From Antedon mediterranea (taxonomy: Eukaryota > Echinodermata > Crinoidea > Comatulida > Antedonidae): DNA of 64,000 bases. The DNA lies in the NCBI RefSeq assembly GCF_964355755.1, contig NC_092674.1, forward strand, positions 20,486,001-20,550,000, read 5' to 3'. A model generated the notes under the pieces. That model made no database searches. It had not been told where the DNA came from and was given only the letters and a program-made list of their open reading frames with translations. This document shows, piece by piece, positions 12,800 to 24,500 of the stretch (the stretch's first letter is position 1; the number at the start of each line of letters is the position of its first letter). The translations under genes were made by a program, and so were the position numbers.

Positions 12800-14062
12800 A
12801 TTGATGGATCATATTTTCAGTTCGATCGGTCTTATCCCACAATATAGGCATTGCATTTTGTATAATTATATCAAGCCTTACTTCAAGTTAGTGACGAGTA
12901 AATATAAAGAATACGACTTTGTTACTTTTAATTCCTGTTTGCTTTTACAGTATACATTTTGTGTTCCTTCAGTTTTGTTTCGACGGTTGTCAAGTTAATG
13001 CCTATTATATACTTTTAGAATGCGTACGCGTGCATACTTTTCTGTTGTTCATAGGATCGAGAGCACGCTACGCAAGCGTAAACAATAAGTTGCTTGTTAA
13101 TGTGTGTTTTGTGAATACTCGACTCTTATTGGAATGGATGCGGGTACAATATACACACTACTCGCTCCTAGTAGTAGTACATTGATGATGTGTGTAACGT
13201 AACAAAATATGTTACGTTACCCAGGGATGCGCGCGCACACGTAAACAACAAGTTGCTAGGTAATTTGTGAAGTGTGTCAATTATAGCAATTATATATGGA
13301 GGCCTCGCGCGCGAGGAAAGGATTGGGTTAACGTCATGCGCCAAACTTGCGCGCGTAGCTAGTATTTACATATGTGAAGCATAATCTGACATGGTTGTGA
13401 GATCCTACTCAGAGTACATTAAAGTAATTTAAATTGAGTATGATAATTAACATTAATTTGTGCAAACCGTTATATGAATAATACGGTGTGTGGTGCTCTC
13501 AATTTGTGTTTTTTTCTGCCGGTCGTCAAAATCCGCTTCCTTCCTCTCCTCGCGCACTGGCGGAAGAACATTAACTTGGAAAGGAAAAAGAAGAACGAAT
13601 GATGTTTAACTTGATCTGTGACGACGAATTGATGATGTACTGATTATAATACATTCAGATCTAATCCTCCAGAAGATGAACAATTACGGCAAAAAAACAA
13701 TTGGTTTAGCATAGAAATTATATATTTTTATTAAAATGAGCCTAATTAAGGGGTACTTTACGATACATAGGTTAACATCATTAATTGAAACCACCGATAA
13801 ATAATATTACATTAACTGGTTGGATTTTAATTGAACCCTCTTCCATCAATTAACAATTATATTAGGGTAATTCATACAAAAAAACAAATTAACCCCTAAT
13901 TACAGATAAACAATGCCTATAGTAATATAATTCTACTACATCATTAGATACAGTTTGGCTTAATCAGTCCATGAGTATTTGAATCCCGATTTTTAATGAC
14001 GCCAACTATTTTTAAATATTATTCCAAGTTCAGGCTATTATATCATTAGTAATTAATACACA
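12800..14062. other. Gene-free stretch with CpG-rich patches
   Basis: No supported ORF. Two diverged copies of a motif (CGTAAACAA-AAGTTGCTNGTTAAT) lie at about 13070-13130 and 13235-13290. Local GCGCGC runs occur at 13225-13240, 13304-13318 and 13350-13360. These look like repeat sequence rather than a promoter, because no gene starts nearby. Confidence 0.4.
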
Positions 14063-14216
14063 TTGCTTACTATGGATGCAACGCAAATACGTAAAACGCA
14101 GCGCAAGTAATTTGACCAATCACAAGTGATGGATTATTCGAACTTTCGCTTGTCATTGGTCAACTCGCTTGAGTTGCGCTTAAGTCATTACGTTGTGTAT
14201 TAGTGTGAACCAAGCT
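14063..14216. mobile_element. MITE, 'TTGGTTC-CACTA' family copy
   Basis: About 154 bp with imperfect inverted ends (GCTTACTATGGATGCAACGC on the left; TTGGTTCACACTAATACACA as complement of the right). The core has facing motifs TTTGACCAATCACAAG and CTTGTCATTGGTCAAC. The same core occurs at 33312-33465, 33480-33566 and 36865-36970, defining a family in this window. Confidence 0.65.
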
Positions 14217-15642
14217 TTAGGTCGAACGCATGGAAAATAATGCAACATCACTGTTTTGAATAATGAGCAAATCTTGAAAAAAAAATGGCCGGCATTAAAT
14301 AGTTTAAATTTCGTTATTCGAACCAAATTTAAGGCTGTTGTACGATGTTTACATTTTGTAATTACTTGGATGCTATATTACAAGGTGAAATCAATTAAGT
14401 ATACATCACTAAGAAATTAAATACCAATCAATTTTGTGGCAACTCAATACTTTGAGATGTATGTTTTCATTTGCAATATATCGATTCCTACACAATGTAT
14501 ATCTTGTAACAGTACTATTTGAAGAATAAGATACATACACATAAATACACTGTACACTGTATAAGTAAATACAGTACACGAAAGTACGTATAGGTTTACT
14601 TCAATGTATGCATTTACTTAAAAAATATATTTCTAATATCATATCGTGATTAATTACTGTATGTAGTAGTTTTTTATGATGTTCTCCCTCGTAAATTTAT
14701 ATCATTTTACATGATATTATATTATCGATATATTTATATGAAACAAAGTGTTTTATTTGAGTTTTCTTGGCACAATAAATCTTCAAAATTAACAATGTTT
14801 ACAATTAACACTTAATGGTTGGCATGGTTGACTATGGTACGTAGAACTAGAAAATATATTTAAGAACTTTCGTTCTTAAAATTAAACAACTGCAGTATAA
14901 TTTAAACCATTGTTTTGGATGCACCTTCATGATTTAAAATCTTCAAAAAGTTTCCAAATTAATGTTGTAAAAATATCAAACACTGTACAAACTTTACTAC
15001 AATGGTTTTAGTTTTTGTGAAAAAATAATAAACTGTATACAAAAGAATACGCTGTTAGTATCACATGACCTTTATCAATGACACCCATCTTATATTAATC
15101 TCTTGATAATTATGATTCTAGCTTAAAATAAAACACCATCATGGTTTGAAGTAAAAAATATTATACACATCATCTAACAGTTATTAATATTATACAGTGC
15201 GGTTACTTGTTGAGAAATTGTCATAAAGTGTTCTTGATTATGCAATGAAAATATAATTTAATTGAATATTATTAATGTACAGGAAAGGGACACGCTACTG
15301 AATATGAATCAACCTTTAAATAATAAACTCACTGCTTACATCATTTAAGTTATAGTACATTTTAACCCTTTAAAAGGAAACAAACATGTCCAAAGGCACT
15401 GCAATGAATGTTTTCCCTTTCTTCAACATACATTCCCCACACTACTTTTGATTATAGAAGTATTAAGGTATGTATATGATCAATACCAAAATCAATAATA
15501 CACTCTTTGAGTACCGTATGCACTATTACTTTCATAATTTAAGTTGATAAACACATTTCAGTTTTTTTTAATACTGTACAACTGTATAAATTTATATTTT
15601 CTATAATTCCTTTTTTTTAATGAACTTAGAAGTATTGAGTAG
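14217..15642. other. Gene-free AT-rich stretch downstream of COPS9
   Basis: No coding sequence or clear repeat recognised. Part of it, below 15643, must be the 3' UTR of the minus-strand COPS9 gene. I could not assign its poly(A) site. Confidence 0.35.
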
Positions 15643-16555
15643 TTATGATAAATCTTCATCATCAAATAAGTCATCAAAATCTTCAAAAAAAAAGAAGAAA
15701 AAAGTGAATATTTTAATACATTTTTAGATATATTTCAAATCAAACGTGTGCCTATACTTTTTCTGGTAGAGTTATCACATTTCCAAAGTGTCCTTTTATA
15801 TAGGAGTTTCCCCTGAATAGAGAGGGGATGGCTATTACAGTGTTAAAATGATGTATTTGTTCTTGTTTGTTTAAAACAAGGGGTTTTACTGTGTTTACAC
15901 TTTCAGAAATAAAACCCCTCTTTTGAGATAACTATTATTTTCAAAATCCATAAAGTCTCAATAAACTTAAAGGTATACTAACCGTTGTAGAAGTCAGAGT
16001 GTACTGCCTTTTCATTAGCTGCAAGATCCATCAACAGTCCAGTTGCACCACCAGCCTAGAATAAAACAATTTCCAATAACCTTTTGTTTTTAAATTGGTT
16101 TAATCCATAATTTGAATCATTACTTTATTTGAAAGATCTCCAATTATAGGCATGAATGAATTGAATGTTATTATGGTTATGCAGAATTCAATTTGAATTG
16201 GGTATATAGGCCTATAATGGATTTCTAAACTTATTCACTGACATTGTAGGCCTATTTTCAGAATTTAATCAACTAAAAATCATATTTATATAAACCTGAG
16301 AATGAGGGGTTCATATGATAAGGGAGACTGTAATACAAACGCTAAAAATATAGAAAGTAGGTCGAAACGTCTCGAGTCAATACGCTACGTCCGAGCTAGC
16401 GAAGCCAGACTGTCTGGATATAGTATCGGTGCTAGCTAGGCTAGCCATCTGTAAAAAGTAAAATATTCAAATTTTATTCTTACTTCTTCGAGATCCACAT
16501 AAGGGCCTGAACCTTCAGGAAACATTTCATCAACGACATCTGAATTTGGCTTCAT
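15643..16555 (-). CDS. COPS9: COPS9 (CSN acidic protein), COP9 signalosome subunit
   Basis: Three exons on the minus strand: 16484-16555 (ATG at 16555, 24 codons), 15983-16055 and 15643-15680 (stop TAA 15643-15645). Donors are GTAAG and GTTAG; acceptors are TTCTAG and TTTGAAG. The 60-residue product runs MKPNSDVVDEMFPEGSGPYV..., then AGGATGLLMDLAANEKAVHS, and ends DFYNDFDDLFDDEDLS. This matches the human 57-residue COPS9/CSNAP almost end to end, including the acidic Phe/Asp tail that docks onto the COP9 signalosome (CSN3/CSN5/CSN6 side). The complex deneddylates cullin-RING ligases. The protein is too short for ordinary ORF finders because each exon is 13-24 codons. Very confident. Confidence 0.95.
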
Positions 16556-16892
16556 TTTATACGATAAATAAGATAACGAATACTGCAGATCTGTCTGAAG
16601 AATTTGTTTATTTTCAGTTGTTCATGATCGATCCACCACACAAACCACCACCACCAGAGAGAGTATGGGATGTCAAAATGGACAAAATACAATACGCGGC
16701 TTTTCTTCAATTCAAACCAAGTAGCTATTTTATTATTTGTATACAACCAGATGTATAGCCATTTACTTTTGGAACATAAATTAAAAATGATGATCTTAAA
16801 TGTATCTTTAAATTATTCAATTTTATCCACTGATGGACTTTTATTCTTAGGCCTAGGATTGTATCAGAAGGGAGCTGGATGGTGATATCATA

Positions 16893-17712
16893 GGCCCTGT
16901 TTCTGTTGCCAACTAAATACCGTATATTATACGGTATTTTTTGAATACCGTATATATACGGTATATTTTTGGCAGCAGAAACTGCGCTCATAAAAAATAT
17001 ACCGTATTTTGTATACCGTATTTTCCCCACAAAATTTGTGGATAAAATACGGTATTTACAAATTTATACCGTATTTTTTGTACCCGTTTCTGCTGCCAAT
17101 AAAAAATACCGTATTTTTTTTTTACATGACAAAAGGTCACCATTCGTGTTTTTATTTTCTGTCGCTGTTAGCTGCTTTACACACATGTATAGATATATTC
17201 GGCGAAAATGTGGAGCGAAGACGTCACAGTTTTACTAAATAAATGTGTGTGGGGAAGCTAAAATGTCTGACCAACTAAAAGGTAATAAAAGGGACAACCA
17301 CATTTATAAAGACATTTCTAAAAAAATAAAGCAGGAGTATGGAATAAACTTGTCTCCAAAAGTAAACTCAAAGCTGAAGAGCCTGCGAAAGCAGTACAAC
17401 ATTGCAAAATACAATAACTCGGGGAGGGAACGAATTAATTGTCCCCATTACGATGTTTTCTGTGCTCTCACAACATCTCTATCACTAGGGCTAGGCTGTT
17501 GAAAGTGAGACGTAAAACTTCCTTTATTGCGACTTTTAATTATCGATCAAATAAATGAATGGCAATTTGGGTAAAAAAGATGAAATTTAACACGACCACC
17601 CAAGAAGTATTGTTAGCAGAAACGGGGTACTAAAAAATACGGTATAAAAAATACCGTATTTTATACCGTATTTTTATACCGTATTTTGAGCAGTTGCAGC
17701 AGAAACAAGCCC
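16893..17712 (+). mobile_element. Nonautonomous TIR transposon with Myb/SANT-like frame and TACCGTATTTT boxes
   Basis: Ends are imperfect inverted repeats: GGCCCTGTTTCTGTTGCCAA (16893 on) and, as complement of the right end, GGGCTTGTTTCTGCTGCAAC (to 17712). ATA flanks both sides (16890-16892, 17713-17715), a candidate 3-bp duplication, which is the size used by PIF/Harbinger elements. Subterminal zones (about 16918-17125 and 17635-17690) are packed with TACCGTATTTT and its complement. No DDE transposase is present, only the DNA-binding frame at 17207-17502. Confidence 0.7.
17207..17502 (+). pseudogene. Myb/SANT-like DNA-binding domain frame of the transposon
   Basis: The frame begins MWSEDVTVLLNK (17207 on), shifts frame at about 17245, and continues VWGEAKM.DQLKGNKRDNHIYKDI, KKIKQEYGINLSPK and LKSLRKQYNIAKYN. 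The WSEDVTVLL / KLKG..RN..IY..I / CK.K...LR..Y pattern is the trihelix or Myb/SANT-like domain (MSANTD type) that Harbinger elements encode beside their transposase. The frameshift and the end at 17502 suggest it is broken, though an intron removing the shift cannot be excluded. Confidence 0.6.
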
Positions 17713-17715
17713 ATA

Positions 17716-18580
17716 GAGTTGGCTTTCGTCCGGGCTTTCGTCTTAAATATTTGCTTTTAACACTATCAAACTTGACTATATTGTATTAAATAATGATGTT
17801 TCCTAAACAAAGGAAAACAAATATCTTAGTCCCGGGGGAACTCGTCTACTTGCACTACAGTACAGTACTCGACACGTCGTGAGATAATGAGTATGTACGT
17901 ACAGAATGTTCAGATAGTTATTGTTGTTGAAGAAAATGACAATACACAAAACTGGAATTGTCCGATCCATTTTTTGATCCGTCTCCGTCGCATCAGTGTT
18001 GAAAAGCTGGTTTCTTCTCGTCCAAATCTTTGACCAAATAATTAAATAATAAAATGAAGACACTGAGACTGCAGCACACTTCGTCCAGATGGAGCTGATC
18101 CGGAACCGTATTAATAGTCTTTTCATGGTCTAGTCCGTTAAAAAAAATTTTAAAAAATGTTGAATGGATTATCTGTAAACTTGATTTATTAAAAATTGTC
18201 TGTCACATGTATTTATTTGGTCTTTTTAGAGTGAAAGATACTATTTTTGTTTGTGAATAACTTGATTAAAAACTGTGGTTGTTACTCAAAGTTGAATAAA
18301 AGGTAATTAAATTATTTATTTATTTATTTTTACGATAAATCAATTGTTACGGCATTACGCAATCCGACCACAAAAAGGATTGATGACGTAATGGTTGTAC
18401 ACACACATGCGCATTGGCACTACAACAGGAAATATCATTCACGTGATATTCCTTTAGAAATGGTCACATGTCTTTTCGCAATGACCTCGTAATTTCTTTT
18501 TTGCACTCATTGCGTGTGAAGTCATTTTCTGTGTGTCTGTCTTGAATTTTGCTTGTAAATTAACCCTAAAACAATTCAGT
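17716..18580. other. Upstream region of the LAMP1-like gene
   Basis: No supported gene. A minus-strand open frame of 107 codons (17803-18126) has no recognisable domain. The last 250 bp before the ATG at 18581 presumably hold the promoter and 5' UTR. Confidence 0.35.
18440..18445. promoter_or_regulatory. CACGTG E-box upstream of the LAMP1-like gene
   Basis: TCACGTGA (CACGTG core 18440-18445) lies 141 bp before the ATG of the LAMP1-like gene. It matches eight of ten positions of the GTCACGTGAC CLEAR consensus bound by TFEB-type factors at vertebrate lysosomal genes. Position and gene identity make it a reasonable candidate, but a six-base palindrome occurs by chance. Confidence 0.4.
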
Positions 18581-21500
18581 ATGCGTACTCATATTGTAAT
18601 ATTTACCCTGACTAGTTTACTAGCATATGGTAAGGCATTTGTTTTAATTAATATCTAGTATAGGCTAGCTAGGCAAGGGCAACCTTTTTGAGTTAGAGGA
18701 GAGTCTACACAACAACAGTACAGTTACTACTGTACAACAAAAAATGAACTTCCTCCCAAACTCAGGCAGGTAGGTAGGGGCCCACTTACTAACTAGCCTA
18801 GGTACTTAGTTAGCCAGGCCTACGCGGCACTGGTTTATTGGATCGGATGTTAAGTATACTAGATAGGCGTAGGCTAATGATAGCGATTTACTTTTTCATA
18901 TTATAATATATTGTCAATACTAAGTAAGACTAAGTAAAAGAGTCTGAATATTCCGCCACTGCACTAGGCTAGGCCCTAGTCTAGTAGGCGTTAAATCTAG
19001 GGCCTAGCTAGGCCTCTAAAATGTAAATTTTATGCCTCGCACATGGCTATTTCTCACACAGCCATAAACATTTTCAGAAAAAACATTATTTTGAAATTAA
19101 CTTGCCTATTTTGAAGAAAAAATAACCTAGGCCTAGGTAGGCCCTTAGCTAGTTAATGAAGACTGCACATCGCAGTGGCTGCATCTACAAACGCCTAGTG
19201 TCGTAGATCCAACCTAAATTCTACGCCTATTGACCCGATCGGGCCAGGCCCAAGAAGGCCCTCTTTCTTGGGCCTCTGGCCCTCATGTAACCTGAAAAAA
19301 AAAACATCCCTCTAGGAAAATGATAGAAAAGATGATAGTCATCAAAGAAGATGGTGAGTAAAACAAAAATGTAAAAAAAAAAAAATACCAAAAACGAGTT
19401 TCGAACCCTAACCTAACCATGGAGGTATAAAAATAGAGAGAGCTCCGAAGACAAGCCTTTGTATTGTACCGTATATCGTAACTTTTTTTGTTTATTTGGG
19501 GAAATTTGTAATGTAAAAAACTGTCAAAATACTAATAAAATCAACACTATGATATTAATTATACACAATTTTTTGTGCTGGTAATGGAAGCCATCTTGCA
19601 GAGATGGCAATCATCGTGACCAGCCAAGTGTAATAAAATACAACATCGTTTTCAGGGAATTTCCAGACACGATGTTTTAAAATCGTAGCTCCTAAAAATT
19701 TTACAAAATGATCGAGTTTGTTCCAAAGAGAAGATGCAGCAAAAGAAAAGCAGCGTCCACCGTATGTCTTGGTGCAGAAACAGGGAACAGATAGGTCTTT
19801 TATATTAGGTCCCATAAAAAATTTTTATTATTTTAACACCCTATCCCCAGCTAAAAAAGATGAGGGATGGAGGTTTTTTGTCCTACTCTCTCCACCAGGG
19901 TTTTGCTGGTTAGTCTGGGCAATTTCTAAAAATAGAAATTTCATAAAGCATGCTGTTGGCCCCCCCCCCCTCCCCCCGTCTAGACTAGCCTTGCAAACCT
20001 AGGCCTAGCCCAATGCTAACATACAATAGGCCTCCCTAGCTACAGTATATTATGAAAAATAACTATATAAATTCAAAATTAATTTATAAAATATAAAAAA
20101 GCCATAACACCAGTTCTTGTATTGTTATGCCTATAATAACCTTTGATCTTGTTTATTATCGGTGTGTCAATATTACATGACCGTATGTTGGAATTGGGTA
20201 CTCAGTATTATGATGTAACTACCTTGATAAGTAGATTACCTGTCCATGTTTTCTAATAATATGACATTATGAATGAATGTGATTGTTGTATTTTTCTTAT
20301 AAAATGTCAACGGATTTTGTTGTTAGACCTTTTCTGTATAGTTTTGATTAATGGCATGTTACTGCAACAAGTTCCACAAAAATAACATGTGGTTTATGCT
20401 GGCTACTATTATATCAACTCTTCTGGATACAATGTTTGCTGTGAAAACGAGCTGTGAATTGTCAATTGTTATGGCTTTTTGTGATTGTTTCAAGAAAAAA
20501 AGTGTTATCCATAGCAGTAAAACCAAAAAATGTTTTTGTATTAAATAATTATAATAAATTTAAAATGTTCTGTATTCAGAACTTGTCATGTAATTAATAC
20601 TTTTTTTTAAAGAAAAACCTATTTTTTAACTAGGGTCTCAAATCTCACCATTGCACTTGCAGTCATTTCATTTTGCACTTACATATACTGGATATATTAC
20701 TTCAAAATGTTTTAAAAACTGTCAATTTTAGTTGAGTTGAAATTTTACTAAGCATTTAAATCTATTGCATGCTAGTGATAAATGATGCCTTTTTTATGCA
20801 TATTTTGTAAATCTAACCTGAACAATTAGCGATTATGAAAGCATTCAGATGTAACCGGTTTTTGCTGTCAAGAGTGTGTTGAATTGCATCATTGATAATA
20901 ATTGATGATAGATTAATATTTATATATTAAAGCCGGGCCCTCTTTTATATTTTGATGAATGTTGTCCGACTCTTTATACTGAGATTGTACTTCTGGTAAG
21001 GAAATTTTCACCACTGTCCCCACATTGGCTTGGTGAGTTTCACAGTCACTGTATGTTACACTAGTGGAAAGATTAATAGACCTCGTATAACTTATTCCAG
21101 GGGCGAATTCAAGAATGGATGGACCTTGAGCCCTCTAAATTAATTAATGAATTAATTTTCAAAATTAAAAACAATATGTGGTTCCCACACAACGCATACA
21201 TCTAATGTGTTTAACGAGAGAAAAAAATATGATTGTTTTGCTGATTGCTACAGTACACGCTACATAAGAGTCATTTCCGGCCAGTGCCATTTATCAAAGT
21301 TGTGTGTGCTAGAAGAGTACCATTTCTGACCATCTAGTGGTGCCCTACAGTATTTCAAAATCCTGGATCTTGTATTCATTACCTCGCAACTCATCTTACA
21401 GTATTTGCATGGTGCAAATACAGAATACAGATCACTCTGGCCGCAATTATGTAGCCTCTAATCGGGCCTCTAATAAGTCAAGGTACCTTTTAAAATCCTT

Positions 21501-24500
21501 ATTATCATTGTAGACTGATTATATTGTTTTAAATTTCGGATGGCATTGTTTTCTTAGTGCACTTTAGACAAAGGTACAGTTCAGTAATTACTATTAAACG
21601 TGGCTTCCTAAGTACATAGTATACAAATAATGAATGTTTGAGTGTAATGGTACAAATAATGGCATGAGGTGAATGATGAAAGGTTATACCTTATATCAAC
21701 GAGGCAATGCCGAGTTGATATAACCTTTCATCATTCACCAAATGCCATTATTTGTACCATTATACGAATATAAAACATTCATTATTTGTTTACTATGTAC
21801 ATAGGAAGCCACGTTTAATAGTAATCACTGAATCATCTAAATAGATTCCTGTCATTTGAATCAAATAAAAGGTATCCCTAGCCAAGAGGCCTACATTTCA
21901 TTCACATTGATTAAAACAGTAACATTTGGTTTTTAATATTATATTAAATTTTATATTTATATGGATTTTAGTGTTAATTATGTCAACAAACACCCAAACA
22001 ATCCTAGGCCTAGCAAGACTAAAACGCCTAGGCTTAGCCTAATACTAACAGGCCTAGCTAGGCTAAACCTGGTAGTTGTACTAGCTTGGCTGAAAGGCAA
22101 AACTTCGACAGACAATTGGAACTTATCTAATTATGGTTTTTCCAACGATTCCACGTCTTGTAGGGATGTCCCCATTAATTAATCAAACTCCTAAAAACGA
22201 TCTAAAGCTAATTTAAATGCCTTTTTTAATGAAATTAGTACATATATCTCCAAATCGTACACAAAAATCTGCTGCTGTTGCATATCTCGCGGTGGTGTTT
22301 ACAAACAGAGGCAGGACAACAGGTGGCGCTGTTGTATTTCACAGTACTTTTTGTATACTAGATTTTTTTCATCCGCGAAACGTTTTTTTTTTCATACACA
22401 AAAATGTTTTAAAAAGTACTATTAAACGATCGTTTAATAGTGCGTACTATTGCACGCCATGTGACCCACAATTGTCCAATCAAATGACAGGAATTTATTT
22501 AGGTGTTATATAATATTAAATAGCGACGTGCACAATAATAAATATCGTGAGGTGGCGGCAAGAATGAATGGCGGACGGAATGAATGGCGGTCAGAGTGAT
22601 CTGATAACCAGGTACACATCGTATTGAAAGCAATTTCTCAAGTCTAAATTCTGCTTTCAATCCCATCTTCTCTTTAAACAATGTTTAATTCTTCCCACTC
22701 TCATTTTGGTAATTTATCATAATAACAATGTTTAGAATGTCATTTGCAAAGTAAATTTGGTACTTGCCGGGCTATATTTACACTTTCAATTAGAGCTCTT
22801 GATAGTACTCCTGCATGTCTTCCCCACTCACAAAATCTGGATCAGCTACATGACTCAGTTTAATAGTAGACTTAATATTCCTATAATGGCATTGTCCCTC
22901 TGAATCTGATCATAGAAAACGTCTTCTTTTTTAAAAAAATATTTGTTTAGCTAAATTTACTTGAAATAAAATAAAATAAATAATTATTTGATACTTCACT
23001 GACCACACCACCCGCGACAAGAGGCTACTGTATGCTGTTGTTGACTGATCATGTTTGATTAACCTGTAGTGTGCGCCATCTATTTTTTATTAGAATTTAA
23101 TGTATTTTAATTATAATGTATAAATAACTCTTTTCAATTTCCATTTTGGTGAGCCACTTGACAGTGATTCATTTTGCTTTTTGGTTAACCAGTCTTTTGG
23201 ATTTTGAACTCTTTTTTTTGTTTTTTGTTTTTTTGTTTTGTTACGTTTTTGTTCTTTTCTGACGAAATAAATGAAATTAAATCATTATTGCAGTGCTGCC
23301 TTTTTAAATGGTTTAGGCCATGTTCTATGGTAGCCTCTTGTTTTAAAAGTAGTTGTGTTTATAAAATAAGGTTTTTTTTTCGTGAACTTAGAATAGATGA
23401 ACATTTGTTATTATATTTTCATCTTTTAACTAACATGAAATTATTTGTAACATTCCATTCATTGAGATTCATTTTTGTATAATAATTTCAATGTACCGCA
23501 CCATTTGTTCAAGTATAAAGTAGGACATATTTAGGATATTTTTGTATCATTGCAGTAATGATGTGTGTTCAATTTAATATATTTATTAATATTTCTATTT
23601 TTAGGGGCAATGGCTGGAACATGGAAAGTGATGGAAAATGATAAAGCATGTATCTTGTTAGACATGGATCTTAATTTCACGGTTGGCTATGCTACAGCAA
23701 CCGGAGTAAGTGCTACCAGTCATACAATGCAACATTCCCTCACTGCATCTTTCCTAAAGGGTTTTTCACACCTGTTACGGTCCTGAACCAGCAAAACTAA
23801 TAAAATGTCAATGTTTCATTTTCATGCAGCTACGCACATATCAATGGCCATGTGGAGCGTTGGGAAAATGAAACATTAACATTGATTTGCTGGACCGGAA
23901 CCATGCGTACAATTAAAAGGGACTAATGCTGTTCCACTGTACCACGCCAAGAATGTTAAAGTGTCGCTATCCAATCGGGTTTGAACAATACCATGGTCTA
24001 GTAGTTAGGACATCAACATATCAAGCAGAAGGTTCAGGGTTAGAATCTCAGTTAAGTCGACTTTTTCTCATTCTCACAGATTTCCTCATCTTATCGTTTC
24101 AAATTAATTATCAAATTATATATATATATATATTTTTCAGACAAAGCAATCAAACTTTGAATTACCAGGTAATGCATCAGTAGATGATACTGGAAGCTCA
24201 TGTGGAGAAACAGAAGCCAACATTACCCTAGCCTTCTTTGAAGAAACCTACAAAGTCACATTTACATTTGAGGTTCTTTCTAAAACCTATCAACTTTCAA
24301 AAGTAAATTTCAACTATATTGAAGACACAACTAGATTTCCTGATGCAAAAGATACAGGTACAGTACAGTATATTAAAAACATTTTTAAATTGTTAAGACC
24401 GTGCCAATAGACTGCTTTAATATCTGAAACATTGATTTGGAAGAATTTGCACACAGCTACTGCATGTAAATTGCCTATAAAAGTGATTTCTTTCATTCGT

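Noticed and set aside
17803-18126. Minus-strand 107-codon frame upstream of the LAMP1-like gene
   Set aside because: No motif; it would overlap the promoter zone and the composition is not coding-like throughout.
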